Source: Chloroflexota bacterium (lineage in GTDB: Bacteria > Chloroflexota > Limnocylindria > QHBO01). Taken from it: a DNA stretch of 8,618 nucleotides. A program made the translations under genes and the position numbers. The notes under the pieces were generated by a model. It searched no databases. It worked only from the letters and a program-made list of their open reading frames with translations, and had not been told where the DNA came from. Numbering within the stretch: position 1 is the stretch's first letter; the number at the start of each line of letters is the position of its first letter. Shown here piece by piece: positions 7,900 through 8,618 of this stretch. Location of the stretch: NCBI GenBank assembly GCA_005879775.1, contig VBJX01000010.1, positions 1-8,618 of the forward strand, in the 5' to 3' direction.

Positions 7900-8618
7900 T
7901 CAGGGTAGTGGCTCCCGCTCCCCGCTCACCAGAGCCTGTGCGCCGACGACCCGCGAGACGAGGGCGCCGAGGCGGCTGGCCGCGGCCATGGCGGCCTGCA
8001 GGCCACCCTGGGATGGCGGCCATGCTGCCCCGAGCAGGCCGGCGATGAGCGCCGCCGCGTAGGCGTCGCCCGCCCCGGTGGCATCGATCATCGGCTCCTC
8101 CACGGGCGGCGCCGGCTCGACGATCGAGAGGCCCAGGCCGGAAGCCGCCGATCCACGGGAGGCACCGGTCACGATCACCAGCAGATCGGGCAGGCGGGTG
8201 CCCAGGCGAGCAGCCAGCTCGGTCGCGGGGGCAGAGAGCGAGTCCTGGTCGGCACCGACCAGTGCGCCCGCCTCATCGGCACCCAGGAGCAGCAGGTCGG
8301 GGCGAGCATGGATGAGGCGTTCCGTGAACTCGGCGGCGGCTCGCGGCTCGGGCTGAAGCGACCCGCCGCCGATGCTGAGCCTGGTCGTGGCCGGGCGATG
8401 GCCGAGGGCGCGCGCGAGGGCGTCGCCATATTGGTCATCCGCAATCGGATAGCCGGAGCAATGCAGCCACTCTGCGTCGACGCCAGCGACCATCTCCGCG
8501 GCGTCCAGCGGCACGCGATCCGAGGCCATGCTGCGCTCGCCGTCGCTGTCGACCAGGGACACCACGCTGCCCGTCGTTGCCCCGGAAGGACCGGTCAGCT
8601 CAACCCGCTCACGCTCAA
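7900..8618 (-). CDS. PfkB-family carbohydrate kinase, probably pseudouridine kinase (PsuK); N-terminus beyond window
   Basis: The 238 visible codons (first complete codon at 8616) are the central and C-terminal parts of a ribokinase-like kinase; roughly 60-80 residues with the first substrate-binding Gly-Gly segment are missing. GATTGSVVSLVDSDGERS (fragment 12-29) is the typical PfkB strand pair over the sugar site. DLLLLGADEAGAL corresponds to the conserved N/G-x-x-E segment, and LPDLLVIVTGASRGS to the strand before the ATP site. The second PfkB signature IDATGAGDAYAAAL contains the expected catalytic base (fragment D184) and the TGAG anion hole. Family sequence alone does not tell the substrate. 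Being 5 nt upstream of psuG makes pseudouridine the best guess, giving pseudouridine 5'-phosphate for PsuG. Another nucleoside or sugar kinase is possible but less likely. Confidence 0.88.
   Translation of the reverse strand, partial: ERERVELTGPSGATTGSVVSLVDSDGERSMASDRVPLDAAEMVAGVDAEWLHCSGYPIADDQYGDALARALGHRPATTRLSIGGGSLQPEPRAAAEFTERLIHARPDLLLLGADEAGALVGADQDSLSAPATELAARLGTRLPDLLVIVTGASRGSAASGLGLSIVEPAPPVEEPMIDATGAGDAYAAALIAGLLGAAWPPSQGGLQAAMAAASRLGALVSRVVGAQALVSGEREPLP

Noticed and set aside
7895..8023. Upstream extension of psuG to 8023
   Set aside because: It would overlap the kinase C-terminus by over 120 bp and add low-complexity sequence absent from the family; GTG 7894 gives the normal length.
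7250..8062. Plus-strand open frames opposite psuG and the kinase (also 7359-8048)
   Set aside because: Shadow frames of well-recognised minus-strand genes, with no start signal and biased composition.

Overview
The window is evidently very GC-rich bacterial DNA with short intergenic gaps. Codons end mostly in G or C, and long spurious open frames lie opposite the real genes. The gene set (a Rho factor with a basic N-terminus, a lipoprotein-type cell-wall amidase, an M3-like peptidase next to pyrG) fits a high-GC, probably monoderm lineage. Chloroflexota is my guess and Actinomycetota the alternative; nothing here fixes the phylum. I see no tRNA, rRNA, CRISPR array, insertion sequence or phage gene.

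Layout. 1-1880, minus strand: rho followed by an N-acetylmuramoyl-L-alanine amidase lipoprotein that runs off the left edge. 1881-2036: a 156-bp spacer. 2037-5334, minus strand: pyrG (CTP synthase) followed 4 nt later by an M3-like zinc metallopeptidase. 5335-5397: a divergent control region. 5398-6231, plus strand: a UbiA-family prenyltransferase, the only plus-strand gene. 6241-8618, minus strand: a four-gene cluster, in transcription order a PfkB-type kinase (cut at the right edge), psuG, a protein with a duplicated domain, and a 50-residue single-span membrane protein.

How the genes relate. The kinase and PsuG form a pseudouridine breakdown pair: the kinase makes pseudouridine 5'-phosphate and PsuG splits it to uracil and ribose 5-phosphate. 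Uracil can re-enter the pyrimidine pool that PyrG draws on, but pyrG is a separate transcription unit. The two small genes behind psuG have no function I can name.

The most notable observations are: (1) rho is interrupted near its C-terminus by an apparent deletion of about 23 nt that shifts the frame and, by chance, opens it without a stop into the downstream amidase; (2) the 169-residue protein downstream of psuG is built from two copies of one unrecognised domain; (3) a 50-residue membrane protein with a near-perfect ribosome binding site follows it. I found no convincing evidence of a wholly new system.
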